Shown here piece after piece: positions 42,635 through 50,353 of a stretch of DNA of 50,353 nt (its first letter is position 1; every line of letters begins with the position of its first letter). The notes beneath the pieces are model-generated. The model searched no databases. It saw only the letters and a list, made by a program, of their open reading frames with translations, and was not told the origin of the DNA. Origin of the DNA: a virus. The stretch spans positions 1-50,353 of IMG/VR virus record IMGVR_UViG_3300009124_000028; one strand, 5' to 3'. The position numbers were made by a program, and so were the translations under genes.

Positions 42635-43449
42635 TGTTTGGTCATGATTACTACCATGAAAGTATTAGAAAGTATATCATTTTATTTGGTACACTTTTCA
42701 ATGACATTCATATAAAAAGAAAAAACAGTAGTGGCAATGTTATTCAAAAAATAAAGTGCCCGTTAACATATGCACCCAGAGAAAAAGTTACTGCAAGATT
42801 AGAACAAAACTTAAATCTAACAGAACAACAAAGTATGTTGTTACCAAGACTGTCATTTGAAATGACTACTTTGCAATACGATCCAGCTAGAAAGTTAAAT
42901 ACTATTAATAAAAGAAGAAAAGATGCAACGGATCCAGCATTAAGAAAGAGCGTTTTTAATCCTGTTCCTTATGATATATCTTTTGACTTCAACATTTATG
43001 TTAGATATGCAGAAGATGCTACACAAATATTAGAACAGATACTTCCGTTCTTTACACCAGAATATACTGCAACAATTAACTTGATTCCAGAAATGGACAT
43101 TAAAGCAGATATTCCTATTGTGTTGCAAGGAATGAGCTCACAAGATACATATGAAGGCGACTTTGAAACAAGAAGAGCGCTTATATGGAATTTAAATTTT
43201 GTAATGAAAGGGTATTTGTATGGACCTATAAAAGAAACTGGCATTATTAATAATGCTAATATTAATTTTTATACATCATCCACAGCTAATGTAATAGCAA
43301 CATCTACCAAATTAACTCCCGGATTGGATGAATTTAGAAATCCAACCACAAATGCTGCTGCAACGTTACCGCCTTCAGAAATCAAATCTGGTGATAACTT
43401 TGACTACATTTTTAATTATGAGGACTATTTCAATGGAGATATCGAATAA
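42634..43449 (+). CDS. gp15: gp15-like tail terminator / sheath stabiliser
   Basis: 271 residues (T4 gp15 is 272). MFGHDYYHESIRKYIILFGT, FNDIHIKRKNSSG, PLTYAPREKVTARLEQNLNL and MLLPRLSFEMTTLQYDPARK followed by LNTINKRRKD are characteristic. gp15 caps the finished tail tube and sheath and binds the neck proteins gp13/gp14. The C-terminal ~35 residues are Asn/Thr/Ala-rich and end NYEDYFNGDIE. The next gene starts inside its 3' end (17-nt overlap), consistent with coupling to the terminase genes. Confidence 0.93.
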   Translation: MFGHDYYHESIRKYIILFGTLFNDIHIKRKNSSGNVIQKIKCPLTYAPREKVTARLEQNLNLTEQQSMLLPRLSFEMTTLQYDPARKLNTINKRRKDATDPALRKSVFNPVPYDISFDFNIYVRYAEDATQILEQILPFFTPEYTATINLIPEMDIKADIPIVLQGMSSQDTYEGDFETRRALIWNLNFVMKGYLYGPIKETGIINNANINFYTSSTANVIATSTKLTPGLDEFRNPTTNAAATLPPSEIKSGDNFDYIFNYEDYFNGDIE

Positions 43450-43858
43450 CGATCCTATCAGTCAAGCACTAGACATTTCGCCACTAGAAAAAGAAGGTGA
43501 ATTGTTGCCTGCAAAGACTGAAAAGGAAAAACCAAGTAACCCGGAACTAGAGAACGATTTCAAATATGCACGAGAAAATCTATACAATATTATAGAAAGA
43601 GGAACGGACGCATTAAATGGAATTGTTGATTTAGCTCAACAGAGTCAACACCCAAGATCATTTGAGGTAGTTGCTGATTTAGTACGAACTTTATCTACTG
43701 CAAACAAAGACTTGCTGGATCTTCAAAAGAAGATGAAAGATATGCAACCAGAGGATAAAGGACCTAGTAAAGTAACAAACAATCTATTTGTAGGCAGTAC
43801 AAAAGATTTAACGTCGCTATTAGAAGGTGGCGCAAGAAAAATAAAGAAAGATGGCTGA
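43433..43858 (+). CDS. gp16: gp16-like small terminase subunit
   Basis: 141 residues from ATG 43433 (MEISNNDPISQALDISPLEK). A longer in-frame start at 43328 is rejected because it would lie deep inside gp15 and gives an atypical N-terminus. T4 gp16 is 164 residues. The pattern fits: acidic N-terminus, a central helical pair (ENDFKYARENLYNIIERGTD, FEVVADLVRTLSTANKDLLD) for oligomer formation and a basic C-terminus (GGARKIKKDG). The small terminase binds concatemeric DNA and regulates gp17. The stop overlaps the gp17 start by 8 nt. Confidence 0.9.
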   Translation: MEISNNDPISQALDISPLEKEGELLPAKTEKEKPSNPELENDFKYARENLYNIIERGTDALNGIVDLAQQSQHPRSFEVVADLVRTLSTANKDLLDLQKKMKDMQPEDKGPSKVTNNLFVGSTKDLTSLLEGGARKIKKDG

Positions 43859-45503
43859 TCATTATCTAGGTAATCCAAAACTAAAGAAAGGCAATATTGA
43901 AATTGACTTTACTGAAGAACAAATAAAAGAGATTGTTAAATGTAGCAAAGATGTCGTTTACTTTTGTGAAAAGTATATTAAGATTGTTAATATTGATGAA
44001 GGTCTTGTAGGCTACAATCCATACGAATATCAAAAAAATATTATGAGGACTGTTGATGCTAATAGATTTGTAATATGTAAAATGCCTAGACAGACTGGTA
44101 AGACAACTACAATGGTTGCTATCATGATGCACTATGCATTATTTAATCCAGATTTCAATATTGCTATTCTTGCTAACAAAGCAGCCACATCAAGAGAAAT
44201 TTTATCAAGATTACAATTGGCTTATGAAAACTTGCCATGGTTTTTACAACAAGGTATTGTAGAATGGAACAAAGGTAATATTGAATTAGAAAATGGTTCA
44301 AAAATATTTGCATCGTCAACGTCTGCATCATCTGTAAGGGGCATGTCTATTAACCTAGTATACTTGGATGAGTTTGCATTCGTACCTGCAACAGTACAAG
44401 ACGAGTTCTTTTCGTCTGTGTATCCTACTATTTCATCTGGTAGAACATCAAGGGTGCTAATAACATCTACGCCAAATGGCATGAATATGTTTTACAAACT
44501 GTGGCATGATGCAGAAAAGGGAATGAATGATTATGCAACAGTTAGTGTTAACTGGTGGGATGTTCCTGGTAGAGATGAAGCGTGGAAAGAAGAAACAATA
44601 CGTAATACATCGGAAAAACAATTCGCGGTTGAGTTCGAATGTGAGTTCTTAGGTTCATCAAACACATTGATTGATCCTAACAAACTTAGAATGATGGTAT
44701 ATGAAGAACCAATCAAACATAACGACAGTTTAAAAATTTTCCATGAACCGCAACCTAATCACCTCTATGCAATTGCTGTAGATGTGAGTAGGGGCGTAGG
44801 AAACGACTACAGTGCATTTGTAGTTGTAGATGTAACAGAAGTGCCTTATAAGGTAGTAGCTACATTTAGAAACAATACAATAGCACCAGTATTATATCCA
44901 AAAGCAATTTACAATGCGGGCAGAGCATATAACAATGCATCTGTTCTAGTTGAAATTAATGATATTGGACAGCAAGTTGCTGATATACTACATCATGATT
45001 TAGAATACGAAGGTCTTATAAAGGCAGTCTGGAAGGGTAGAGCTGGACAGATTTGTGGTGGAGGCTTTGGCGGTGGAGATAGCCAACTAGGGGTTAGAAC
45101 AACATCATCTTTAAAAAGAATAGGTTGTTCTATGTTAAAAACAATTATTGAAAACGATAGATTAGTTATAAATGATTTTGATATATTATCTGAACTGACC
45201 TCGTTTGTATCAAACAAACGAGGAACAAACTATGAAGCTGAAGAAGGAATGACGGATGACCTTGCAATGTGCTTGGTATTATTTTCATGGTTAACAGGTC
45301 AAGATTACTTCAAAGAACTAACCGACATAGATATTAGAAAAAATTTATATGAACTCAACCAACAAGCATTAGAGGATGAACTTGTGCCTTTTGGTTTTAT
45401 AGATATTGGTACAGATGATAGTTGGGATGAAGACGATGAGTTTAGAGGCGGAGAGTTAGTTAAGTCTTGGGATTATGATTATGACAGAGATCAAACTTTC
45501 TAA
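43851..45503 (+). CDS. gp17: gp17-like large terminase (packaging ATPase-nuclease)
   Basis: 550 residues (T4 gp17 is 610). The ATPase domain has Walker A MPRQTGKTT (~78-86), Walker B LVYLDE (~169-174) and a coupling motif LITSTPNG (~203-210). The RNase-H-like nuclease domain shows AVDVSRGVGNDYSAF with Asp311, an acidic residue in VLVEIND (~Glu369), and GMTDDLA (~466-472), matching the catalytic triad pattern of T4 gp17. It drives DNA into the prohead through the portal and cuts at the end of packaging. The C-terminus is very acidic (DDSWDEDDEFRGG). No intron or inserted homing gene interrupts it. Confidence 0.97.
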   Translation: MADHYLGNPKLKKGNIEIDFTEEQIKEIVKCSKDVVYFCEKYIKIVNIDEGLVGYNPYEYQKNIMRTVDANRFVICKMPRQTGKTTTMVAIMMHYALFNPDFNIAILANKAATSREILSRLQLAYENLPWFLQQGIVEWNKGNIELENGSKIFASSTSASSVRGMSINLVYLDEFAFVPATVQDEFFSSVYPTISSGRTSRVLITSTPNGMNMFYKLWHDAEKGMNDYATVSVNWWDVPGRDEAWKEETIRNTSEKQFAVEFECEFLGSSNTLIDPNKLRMMVYEEPIKHNDSLKIFHEPQPNHLYAIAVDVSRGVGNDYSAFVVVDVTEVPYKVVATFRNNTIAPVLYPKAIYNAGRAYNNASVLVEINDIGQQVADILHHDLEYEGLIKAVWKGRAGQICGGGFGGGDSQLGVRTTSSLKRIGCSMLKTIIENDRLVINDFDILSELTSFVSNKRGTNYEAEEGMTDDLAMCLVLFSWLTGQDYFKELTDIDIRKNLYELNQQALEDELVPFGFIDIGTDDSWDEDDEFRGGELVKSWDYDYDRDQTF

Positions 45504-45514
45504 GAGTCAGATTT

Positions 45515-45522
45515 AATAAATA
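45515..45522 (+). promoter_or_regulatory. Candidate late promoter for tail sheath gene
   Basis: AATAAATA in the 61-nt gap after gp17, 42 nt before the sheath ATG. It differs from the T4 consensus only at the first base, a variation I recall as tolerated in marine T4-like phages. The leader carries AAAGGAGAA just before the start. Confidence 0.55.
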
Positions 45523-45564
45523 TATCGAGAGCTTTATACACTATTTAAATAAAGGAGAATTGAG

Positions 45565-47496
45565 ATGCCATTTCAGGTCAGTCCAGGCGTAAATGTATCA
45601 GAAATAGATCTGAGTACTGTTGTACCAGCTGTTTCGACTACAGAAGGCGCAATTGCAGGGGTTTTCAAATGGGGACCGGTAGATACTCGTGTTCTAGTCG
45701 ACAGTGAAGAAACGCTGGTTGCTAGGTTCGGGGATCCGAAACCATTTGCGAACGGAGATCTGCTAAATTCAGAGACATTTTTTACCGCAGCTAATTTCTT
45801 AGCATACGGTAATAAATTGTATGTAACACGTGTTGTAGACTCTGGTGCACTAAATGCTGCAACAGAAGCAAATACAGCATTAATCAAAAATGATGATTTA
45901 ATTGACAGCGTAACCGTACCAGCTGGGGGACACTTCATAGCAAGATACCCTGGTTCTTTAGGTAACAGCTTAAAAGTATCAGTGTGTGATTCTGGGAATG
46001 CATATAGCATTGCTTTAGGCACAGGTATTACTATTAGTTCTGGTTCTAATACTGCAACTGTAGTTGAGGACGTAAGTTCTAAAATCCAAGTCGGAGATAG
46101 ATTAAGATTTGGTAATACAAAAATTGGTACATTTGATTTACAGCTATCTGCTATTTCAGTAGACGGTCAAACATTATCTTTCAAAAACAAATACACAGGG
46201 TCTGATGATCTTTCATCTTTTACAGGTGCAACAAGATATTGGAAACACTTTGACTTAGTCAGAGCAGCTCCTGGAACATCAGCTTTTGCAACAGCTAAAG
46301 GTGGTGTGGGTGATGAAATTCACGTAGTTGTTGAAGACGAAGATGGTGATATCACAGGTGTCAAAGGAACAGTTTTAGAACTATACGAAGGCGTATCAAG
46401 AGCAACAGATGCTAAAACAGAAGTTGGCGAATCTAATTATTGGATCGATGTAATTGAAAGATCCTCTGGTTGGATTTATGCAAAGAATGCTGCATCGTTA
46501 GCTGCTGACACAACAGCTGCAACAGCAACTGCATTAACCTCTAGCTTAGCAACATACCAATCAATGAGCGGTGGTGTTGACTCATCTAACGAATCTACTA
46601 TCGCATTAGGCGAAGTTGTGGCAGGTTATGATTTATACAAATCTGCAGAAGATGTAGATATTAGCTTAGTACTTCAAGGTAAGGCAATAGGTGGAACACA
46701 CAAAGTAGGCCTTGCTAACTATATTAGAGACAATATTTGCGAATCAAGAAGAGATTGCGTAGGGTTTATCTCTCCAGACAAAGATGACGTAGTCAACAAT
46801 GCTGGTGATGAACACACAGACGTAGTAGAATTCAGAAATCAAATTGCTGGTTCTTCTTACATCTTCATGGATAGCGGATACAAATATCAATACGACAAGT
46901 ATTCCGATAAGTACAGATGGATCCCTCTTAACGGTGACATTGCAGGTTTAGCTGTAAGAACAGATGAACTAAGAGACGCATGGTTCTCTCCTGCTGGTTA
47001 CAACAGAGGCCAAATCAAGAACATCGTAAAACTTGCATTTAATCCTAAGAAGGGTCAAAGAGACGTTATGTATCAAGCAGATGTTAACCCAGTAGTAACA
47101 TTCCCTGGACAAGGCACAGTCTTGTTTGGTGATAAAACATTACTAGGTAAGCCTTCTGCATTCGATAGACTAAACGTAAGAAGATTGTTCATCGTACTTG
47201 AGAAAGCAATCAGCACTGCATCTAAGTTTACATTGTTCGAATTCAACGATCAGTTTACCAGAGCGCAGTTTAGAAATTTGGTAGAACCATTCTTAAGAGA
47301 TGTACAAGGTAGAAGAGGAATTACAGACTTCAGAGTTGTATGTGACGACACAAATAACACAGGAGAAGTAATTGATAGAAACGAGTTTGTTGGAGACATT
47401 TACATCAAGCCTGCTAGATCAATCAACTTCATTCAGTTAAACTTCGTTGCAGTAAGAACTGGAGTAGAATTCTCAGAGATTGTTGGTCAATTTTAA
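45565..47496 (+). CDS. gp18: gp18-like contractile tail sheath
   Basis: 643 residues (T4 gp18 is 659). N-terminus MPFQVSPGVNVSEIDLSTVV and GAIAGVFKWGPVDTRVLVDS are sheath signatures. The middle is variable surface domains. The C-terminal part (FRNQIAGSSYIFMDSGYKYQ, WIPLNGDIAGLAVRTDELRD, WFSPAGYNRGQIKNIVKLAF, QGTVLFGDKTLLGKPSAFDR, LNVRRLFIVLEKAISTASKF) is the conserved core of the sheath. The protein polymerises around the gp19 tube and contracts at infection. AAAGGAGAATTGAG gives a strong ribosome site and an independent upstream promoter is likely, consistent with high expression. Confidence 0.97.
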   Translation: MPFQVSPGVNVSEIDLSTVVPAVSTTEGAIAGVFKWGPVDTRVLVDSEETLVARFGDPKPFANGDLLNSETFFTAANFLAYGNKLYVTRVVDSGALNAATEANTALIKNDDLIDSVTVPAGGHFIARYPGSLGNSLKVSVCDSGNAYSIALGTGITISSGSNTATVVEDVSSKIQVGDRLRFGNTKIGTFDLQLSAISVDGQTLSFKNKYTGSDDLSSFTGATRYWKHFDLVRAAPGTSAFATAKGGVGDEIHVVVEDEDGDITGVKGTVLELYEGVSRATDAKTEVGESNYWIDVIERSSGWIYAKNAASLAADTTAATATALTSSLATYQSMSGGVDSSNESTIALGEVVAGYDLYKSAEDVDISLVLQGKAIGGTHKVGLANYIRDNICESRRDCVGFISPDKDDVVNNAGDEHTDVVEFRNQIAGSSYIFMDSGYKYQYDKYSDKYRWIPLNGDIAGLAVRTDELRDAWFSPAGYNRGQIKNIVKLAFNPKKGQRDVMYQADVNPVVTFPGQGTVLFGDKTLLGKPSAFDRLNVRRLFIVLEKAISTASKFTLFEFNDQFTRAQFRNLVEPFLRDVQGRRGITDFRVVCDDTNNTGEVIDRNEFVGDIYIKPARSINFIQLNFVAVRTGVEFSEIVGQF

Positions 47497-47502
47497 TAAA
47501 TA
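47495..47502 (+). promoter_or_regulatory. AATAAATA before tail tube gene
   Basis: The octamer overlaps the gp18 stop and lies 16 nt before the gp19 ATG, leaving a very short leader with ATAGGAG. It could give separate tube transcripts; support is moderate because the stop codon itself supplies part of the motif. Confidence 0.4.
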
Positions 47503-47518
47503 GGAATAGGAGACAAAA

Positions 47519-48070
47519 ATGGCTTTTAACATTAACGAAATTAGGTCACAGCTAACACTTGGTGGTGCTAGACCTACCCTGTTCCAAGTAAACATCTCTA
47601 ACCCAGCAAACAGTGCCGGTGATCTGAAAACTCCATTTATGGTGAGAGCTTCTCAGGTCCCAGCATCTACTTTAGGTTTTATCGAAGTACCATATTTCGG
47701 TAGAAAGGTAAAGATTGCAGGCGACAGAACATTTGCTGAATGGAACGTAACAGTAATCAATGACGAAGACTTCTTAATTAGAAATGCTATGGAAGAGTGG
47801 ATGCAATCAATCAACTCTCACCTTGGCAACGTAAGAGGCTTCGGATCTGCGAGTGACTTATCTTATAAGTCAACAGCACAGGTCATTCAATATTCTAAGA
47901 CAGGAGTACCTATCAGAGAATATAGCTTCAACGGTTTATTCCCAGTAAACATTACTGAGATGGAAGTTGACTGGAATGCCACAGACGTGCTTCAAGAATT
48001 CCAGGTCACTTTCCAGTACGACTGGTGGGAAGTAACTGGTGGTTCTACAGGGAACGCAGGCGGAAACTAA
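47519..48070 (+). CDS. gp19: gp19-like tail tube protein
   Basis: 183 residues (T4 gp19 is 163). MAFNINEIRSQLTLGGARPT, FMVRASQVPASTLGFIEVPY, FGRKVKIAGDRTFAEWNVTV and the ending NITEMEVDWNATDVLQEFQV with TFQYDWWEV are the classic T4-family tube pattern. Subunits stack as hexameric rings to form the conduit for DNA inside the sheath. The C-terminal tail (TGGSTGNAGGN) is slightly longer than in T4. It is followed immediately by a strong terminator, so it ends the sheath-tube unit. Confidence 0.96.
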   Translation: MAFNINEIRSQLTLGGARPTLFQVNISNPANSAGDLKTPFMVRASQVPASTLGFIEVPYFGRKVKIAGDRTFAEWNVTVINDEDFLIRNAMEEWMQSINSHLGNVRGFGSASDLSYKSTAQVIQYSKTGVPIREYSFNGLFPVNITEMEVDWNATDVLQEFQVTFQYDWWEVTGGSTGNAGGN

Positions 48071-48074
48071 GATT

Positions 48075-48110
48075 AAAGGGCAACAACTCGTTGCCCTCTT
48101 TTCTTTTATA
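48075..48110 (+). terminator. Rho-independent terminator after tail tube gene
   Basis: Stem GGGCAAC (48078-48084), loop AACTC, complementary stem GTTGCCC (48090-48096), then TCTTTTCTTTT. Perfect 7-bp GC-rich stem with T-rich tail just after the gp19 stop. Confidence 0.85.
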
Positions 48111-48127
48111 GGGTACGATATGCCCTT

Positions 48128-48135
48128 TATAAATA
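48128..48135 (+). promoter_or_regulatory. T4-type late promoter for portal gene
   Basis: Exact TATAAATA right after the terminator and 18 nt before the gp20 ATG, with a TGAGGT ribosome site in between. Confidence 0.75.
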
Positions 48136-48153
48136 TATGATGAGGTAACCCCT

Positions 48154-49734
48154 ATGGCAGAATTATTCGGATTCGAGATAAAAAGAAAGTCCACAGATCA
48201 GGACTTAGGCTCATTTGTAAACAAATCAGATGATGACGGCGCTGTCGTTGTTGCTGAAGGTGGTGTTTATGGGCAATACGTAGATCTCGAACAGACAGCA
48301 AAGAACGAAGGTGAGCTTGTAACTAGATATCGTAAGATGTCTATGCAGCCTGAATGCGAAAACGCTATTGACGATGTTGTAAATGAATCAATTGTTTACG
48401 AGCCGGATAGCCATACAGTCGAACTCAATTTAGATCAAGTCGAAGTCACAGACGGTATTAAGAATAAAATATTTGAAGAATTTAACATAGTAAAAGATCT
48501 GTTAGACTTTGAAAGACAATCATACGAAATTTTCAGACATTGGTATATTGACGGAAGGGTATACTACCACGTCATTATAGATGAACAAAATGTTCAGAAT
48601 GGTATTCAAGAACTTAGATACATAGATCCTAGAAAGATTAGGAAAGTAAGGGAAGTTCAAAAGAAAAACAAAGGACAAGGACCTAACAGAATCACACTTA
48701 GCCAAACAAAGCAAGAATACTATCTGTTCAATGACAAAGGATTTAAGGGCGGACCAGGAGTAACAAATCCCGCTCAAGGCACTACAAATGGTCTTAAGAT
48801 AGCCAAAGATAGTGTGTTACATTGTACATCTGGATTAATGGACGAAGCAAATAAAATGGTATTAAGCCATTTACATAAAGCCATTAAACCTTTAAACCAA
48901 CTAAGAGTCTTAGAAGATGCAACGGTTATCTATAGAATATCAAGGGCACCAGAACGAAGAATATTCTATATCGATGTTGGAAATTTACCAAAACTAAAAG
49001 CCGAACAATATCTTAGAGATATGATGGCTAAACATAAAAATAGACTTGTCTACGATGCAACTACTGGTGAGCTAAGAGACGATAGAAAGTTTATGACTAT
49101 GTTAGAAGATTATTGGCTACCAAGAAGAGAAGGCGGCAAAGGTACAGAGATTACTACTTTACCAGCTGGACAAAACTTGGGAGAAATGGACGACGTATTA
49201 TATTTCCAAAAGAAATTATATAGAGCTTTAAATGTTCCTGTATCAAGATTAGAACCTGAACAAGGGTTTGCAATTGGTAGAGCGTCTGAAATAAGCCGAG
49301 ACGAAATTAAGTTTCAAAAATTTATTGCAAGATTAAGACTTAAATTTTCTAGATTATTTGAATCTGCATTAGAAAAGCAACTGGTGTTGAAAGGTATTAT
49401 TACACCTGACGACTGGCCCGCCATTAGAAGAGAGATGAGATTTGATTATGTCACTGACAGTCACTTCTCTGAACTTAAACAACTCGAAATCTTTAGAGAA
49501 AAAATCAGTGCTGTTAATGATGTGGATCCATATCTTGGAAAATACTTCTCAACTATGTGGGTTAAGAAGAATGTTCTTAAACAAACGGACAAAGAAATTG
49601 AAGATATGCATGCTGAGATGATGGCTGATACAGAAGCCGAGCAAGAAAATATGGACCAATATGGCCCAGATCAAGGCGAAGAACAGCCAGATCAGGACAA
49701 TGGATTCCCTGAAGCACCGCCTGAGCAAGTGTAA
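48154..49734 (+). CDS. gp20: gp20-like portal protein
   Basis: 526 residues (T4 gp20 is 524). YRKMSMQPECENAIDDVVNE with SIV, FEIFRHWYIDGRVYYHVIID-like segment (RQSYEIFRHWYIDGRVYYHV), LRYIDPRKIRKVREVQKKNK, then SHLHKAIKPLNQLRVLEDAT, VIYRISRAPERRIFYIDVGN and DYWLPRREGGKGTEITTLPA are the hallmark gp20 blocks. Twelve copies form the portal at the head vertex, through which gp17 pumps DNA and onto which gp13/gp14 dock. The C-terminus is acidic and Gln/Pro-rich. Placement after gp19 matches T4. Confidence 0.97.
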   Translation: MAELFGFEIKRKSTDQDLGSFVNKSDDDGAVVVAEGGVYGQYVDLEQTAKNEGELVTRYRKMSMQPECENAIDDVVNESIVYEPDSHTVELNLDQVEVTDGIKNKIFEEFNIVKDLLDFERQSYEIFRHWYIDGRVYYHVIIDEQNVQNGIQELRYIDPRKIRKVREVQKKNKGQGPNRITLSQTKQEYYLFNDKGFKGGPGVTNPAQGTTNGLKIAKDSVLHCTSGLMDEANKMVLSHLHKAIKPLNQLRVLEDATVIYRISRAPERRIFYIDVGNLPKLKAEQYLRDMMAKHKNRLVYDATTGELRDDRKFMTMLEDYWLPRREGGKGTEITTLPAGQNLGEMDDVLYFQKKLYRALNVPVSRLEPEQGFAIGRASEISRDEIKFQKFIARLRLKFSRLFESALEKQLVLKGIITPDDWPAIRREMRFDYVTDSHFSELKQLEIFREKISAVNDVDPYLGKYFSTMWVKKNVLKQTDKEIEDMHAEMMADTEAEQENMDQYGPDQGEEQPDQDNGFPEAPPEQV

Positions 49735-49738
49735 GATA

Positions 49739-49746
49739 TATAAATA
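49739..49746 (+). promoter_or_regulatory. T4-type late promoter before head core gene
   Basis: Exact TATAAATA 4 nt after the gp20 stop and 15 nt before the ATG at 49762, with AGGAGA as ribosome site. Confidence 0.7.
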
Positions 49747-49761
49747 TAGCAGGAGATTATT

Positions 49762-50094
49762 ATGACAGATAATGTAAAGAGTATTGTTGATTTGGCAATG
49801 GACGACAAACCAAATAAAGCTAGTGAAGTTTTAGATGATATTTTGAGAGATCGATTAGCTGCTAAAGTTCAAACTATGAAAAACGAACTAAGCAACGATA
49901 TGTTCGGTCAAGAATATCAAGGTGATGTTCATGCTGAGCCAGTAGAAGATCAACAAGAACTTGATTTAGAACCTATTGAAGACGAAGAGGAGCTAGATCA
50001 AGAAGAACTCGTTGATGATGGTGAAGTAGAAACTGAAGACCAAGAGCAGGATGAAGATCCTGTCGAAGACGAGGAAGAAAATGAAAACACTTAG
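49762..50094 (+). CDS. gp67-like acidic prohead core protein
   Basis: 110 residues. The N-terminal half is helical (VKSIVDLAMDDKPNKASEVL, DILRDRLAAKVQTMKNELSN) and the C-terminal half is almost entirely Asp/Glu (for example DLEPIEDEEELDQEELVDDG). T4 has the small acidic core protein gp67 directly after gp20, later degraded by the head protease. Length (T4 80), charge and position agree, but such sequences carry little family-specific signal. Its stop lies inside the next gene (14-nt overlap). Confidence 0.75.
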   Translation: MTDNVKSIVDLAMDDKPNKASEVLDDILRDRLAAKVQTMKNELSNDMFGQEYQGDVHAEPVEDQQELDLEPIEDEEELDQEELVDDGEVETEDQEQDEDPVEDEEENENT

Positions 50095-50353
50095 ACAAAT
50101 TGTAGAACTGAAGAAGATTGATATTGTTCCTGATCCAGAAGAACAAGCTGGACAAATCAGCAACTATGCTAATCCTAAATCAGAAGCAGAAAAGAATTTT
50201 GTCGGCAAACATTTAGACGCAGTGCAACAACAACTTCATCCTGCATTTAAAAATCAAGCAGAACAAGATGCTGTATTTAAAGGCGGCACTATTAAAAAAG
50301 ATCATTCAACAATTGCTTCTTATAAAGAGGGCGAAGACGCTGAAGTTTATGAG
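50081..50353 (+). CDS. Unknown head-cluster protein, cut by right edge
   Basis: 91 codons from ATG 50081, open to the last base. It starts MKTLRQIVELKKIDIVPDPE and continues with NYANPKSEAEKNFVGKHLDA and VFKGGTIKKDHSTIASYKEG. The ribosome site GAGGAAG lies in the previous gene. It does not resemble the gp21 protease. By position it may be a gp68-like core component or another capsid-assembly gene. Too little sequence is present for a firm call. Confidence 0.7.
   Translation, partial: MKTLRQIVELKKIDIVPDPEEQAGQISNYANPKSEAEKNFVGKHLDAVQQQLHPAFKNQAEQDAVFKGGTIKKDHSTIASYKEGEDAEVYE

Noticed and set aside
43328-43432. Upstream ATG for gp16
   Set aside because: It would overlap gp15 by over 120 nt with an unlikely N-terminus. 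ATG 43433 gives a normal acidic gp16 start.
1-50353. tRNA genes, integrase, attachment sites or host metabolic genes
   Set aside because: The few intergenic gaps are under 85 bp, and none holds a cloverleaf-like sequence. No product resembles a recombinase or metabolic enzyme other than the glycosyltransferase.

Overview
The window is one continuous stretch of a T4-like (myovirus-type) phage genome. Its virion genes resemble those of marine T4-like phages such as cyanophage and pelagiphage relatives. Every supportable gene is on the + strand, intergenic gaps are at most about 80 bp, DNA is AT-rich, many genes overlap at stop/start codons, and T4-type late promoter octamers (TATAAATA or AATAAATA) sit in most real gaps. 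No host-derived metabolic gene, tRNA, integrase or CRISPR array was seen, so the host cannot be named from this sequence.

Layout. (1) 1-10,490 encodes the baseplate: gp5 (cut by the left edge), an unknown protein, gp25, gp6, a rearranged gp7 and an enlarged gp8. (2) 10,499-41,140 fills the slot that holds genes 9-10-11-12-wac in T4. Here it is about 30 kb of adhesion genes: a 2243-residue baseplate/fibre protein with a polyproline hinge, an S74-autoprotease fibre, two giant tyrosine-repeat proteins (1143 and 2121 residues), a small cassette with a GT8-like glycosyltransferase, and a second run of fibre genes sharing N-terminal docking motifs and C-terminal tags. (3) 41,149-50,353 is the conserved T4 neck/packaging/tail/head order: gp13, gp14, gp15, gp16, gp17, gp18, gp19, gp20, an acidic gp67-like core protein, and a gene running off the right edge.

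How it works together. The left block builds the baseplate and membrane-piercing spike. The middle block supplies the long and short adhesins, and the small interspersed coiled-coil or beta proteins are probably their adaptors or chaperones. The right block makes neck, terminase, sheath, tube and portal. A strong terminator after gp19 and late promoters before the sheath, tube, portal and core genes divide the right block into transcription units.

The most unusual content is the pair of aromatic tetrapeptide-repeat proteins. An aromatic residue recurs every fourth position over roughly 600 and 1750 residues, with 12-bp periodic DNA and recent 72-bp and 84-bp tandem duplications. In the larger protein the whole tract appears inserted into the second copy of a small domain that is intact just upstream. 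I do not recognise this repeat as a described family, but I could not run a search.
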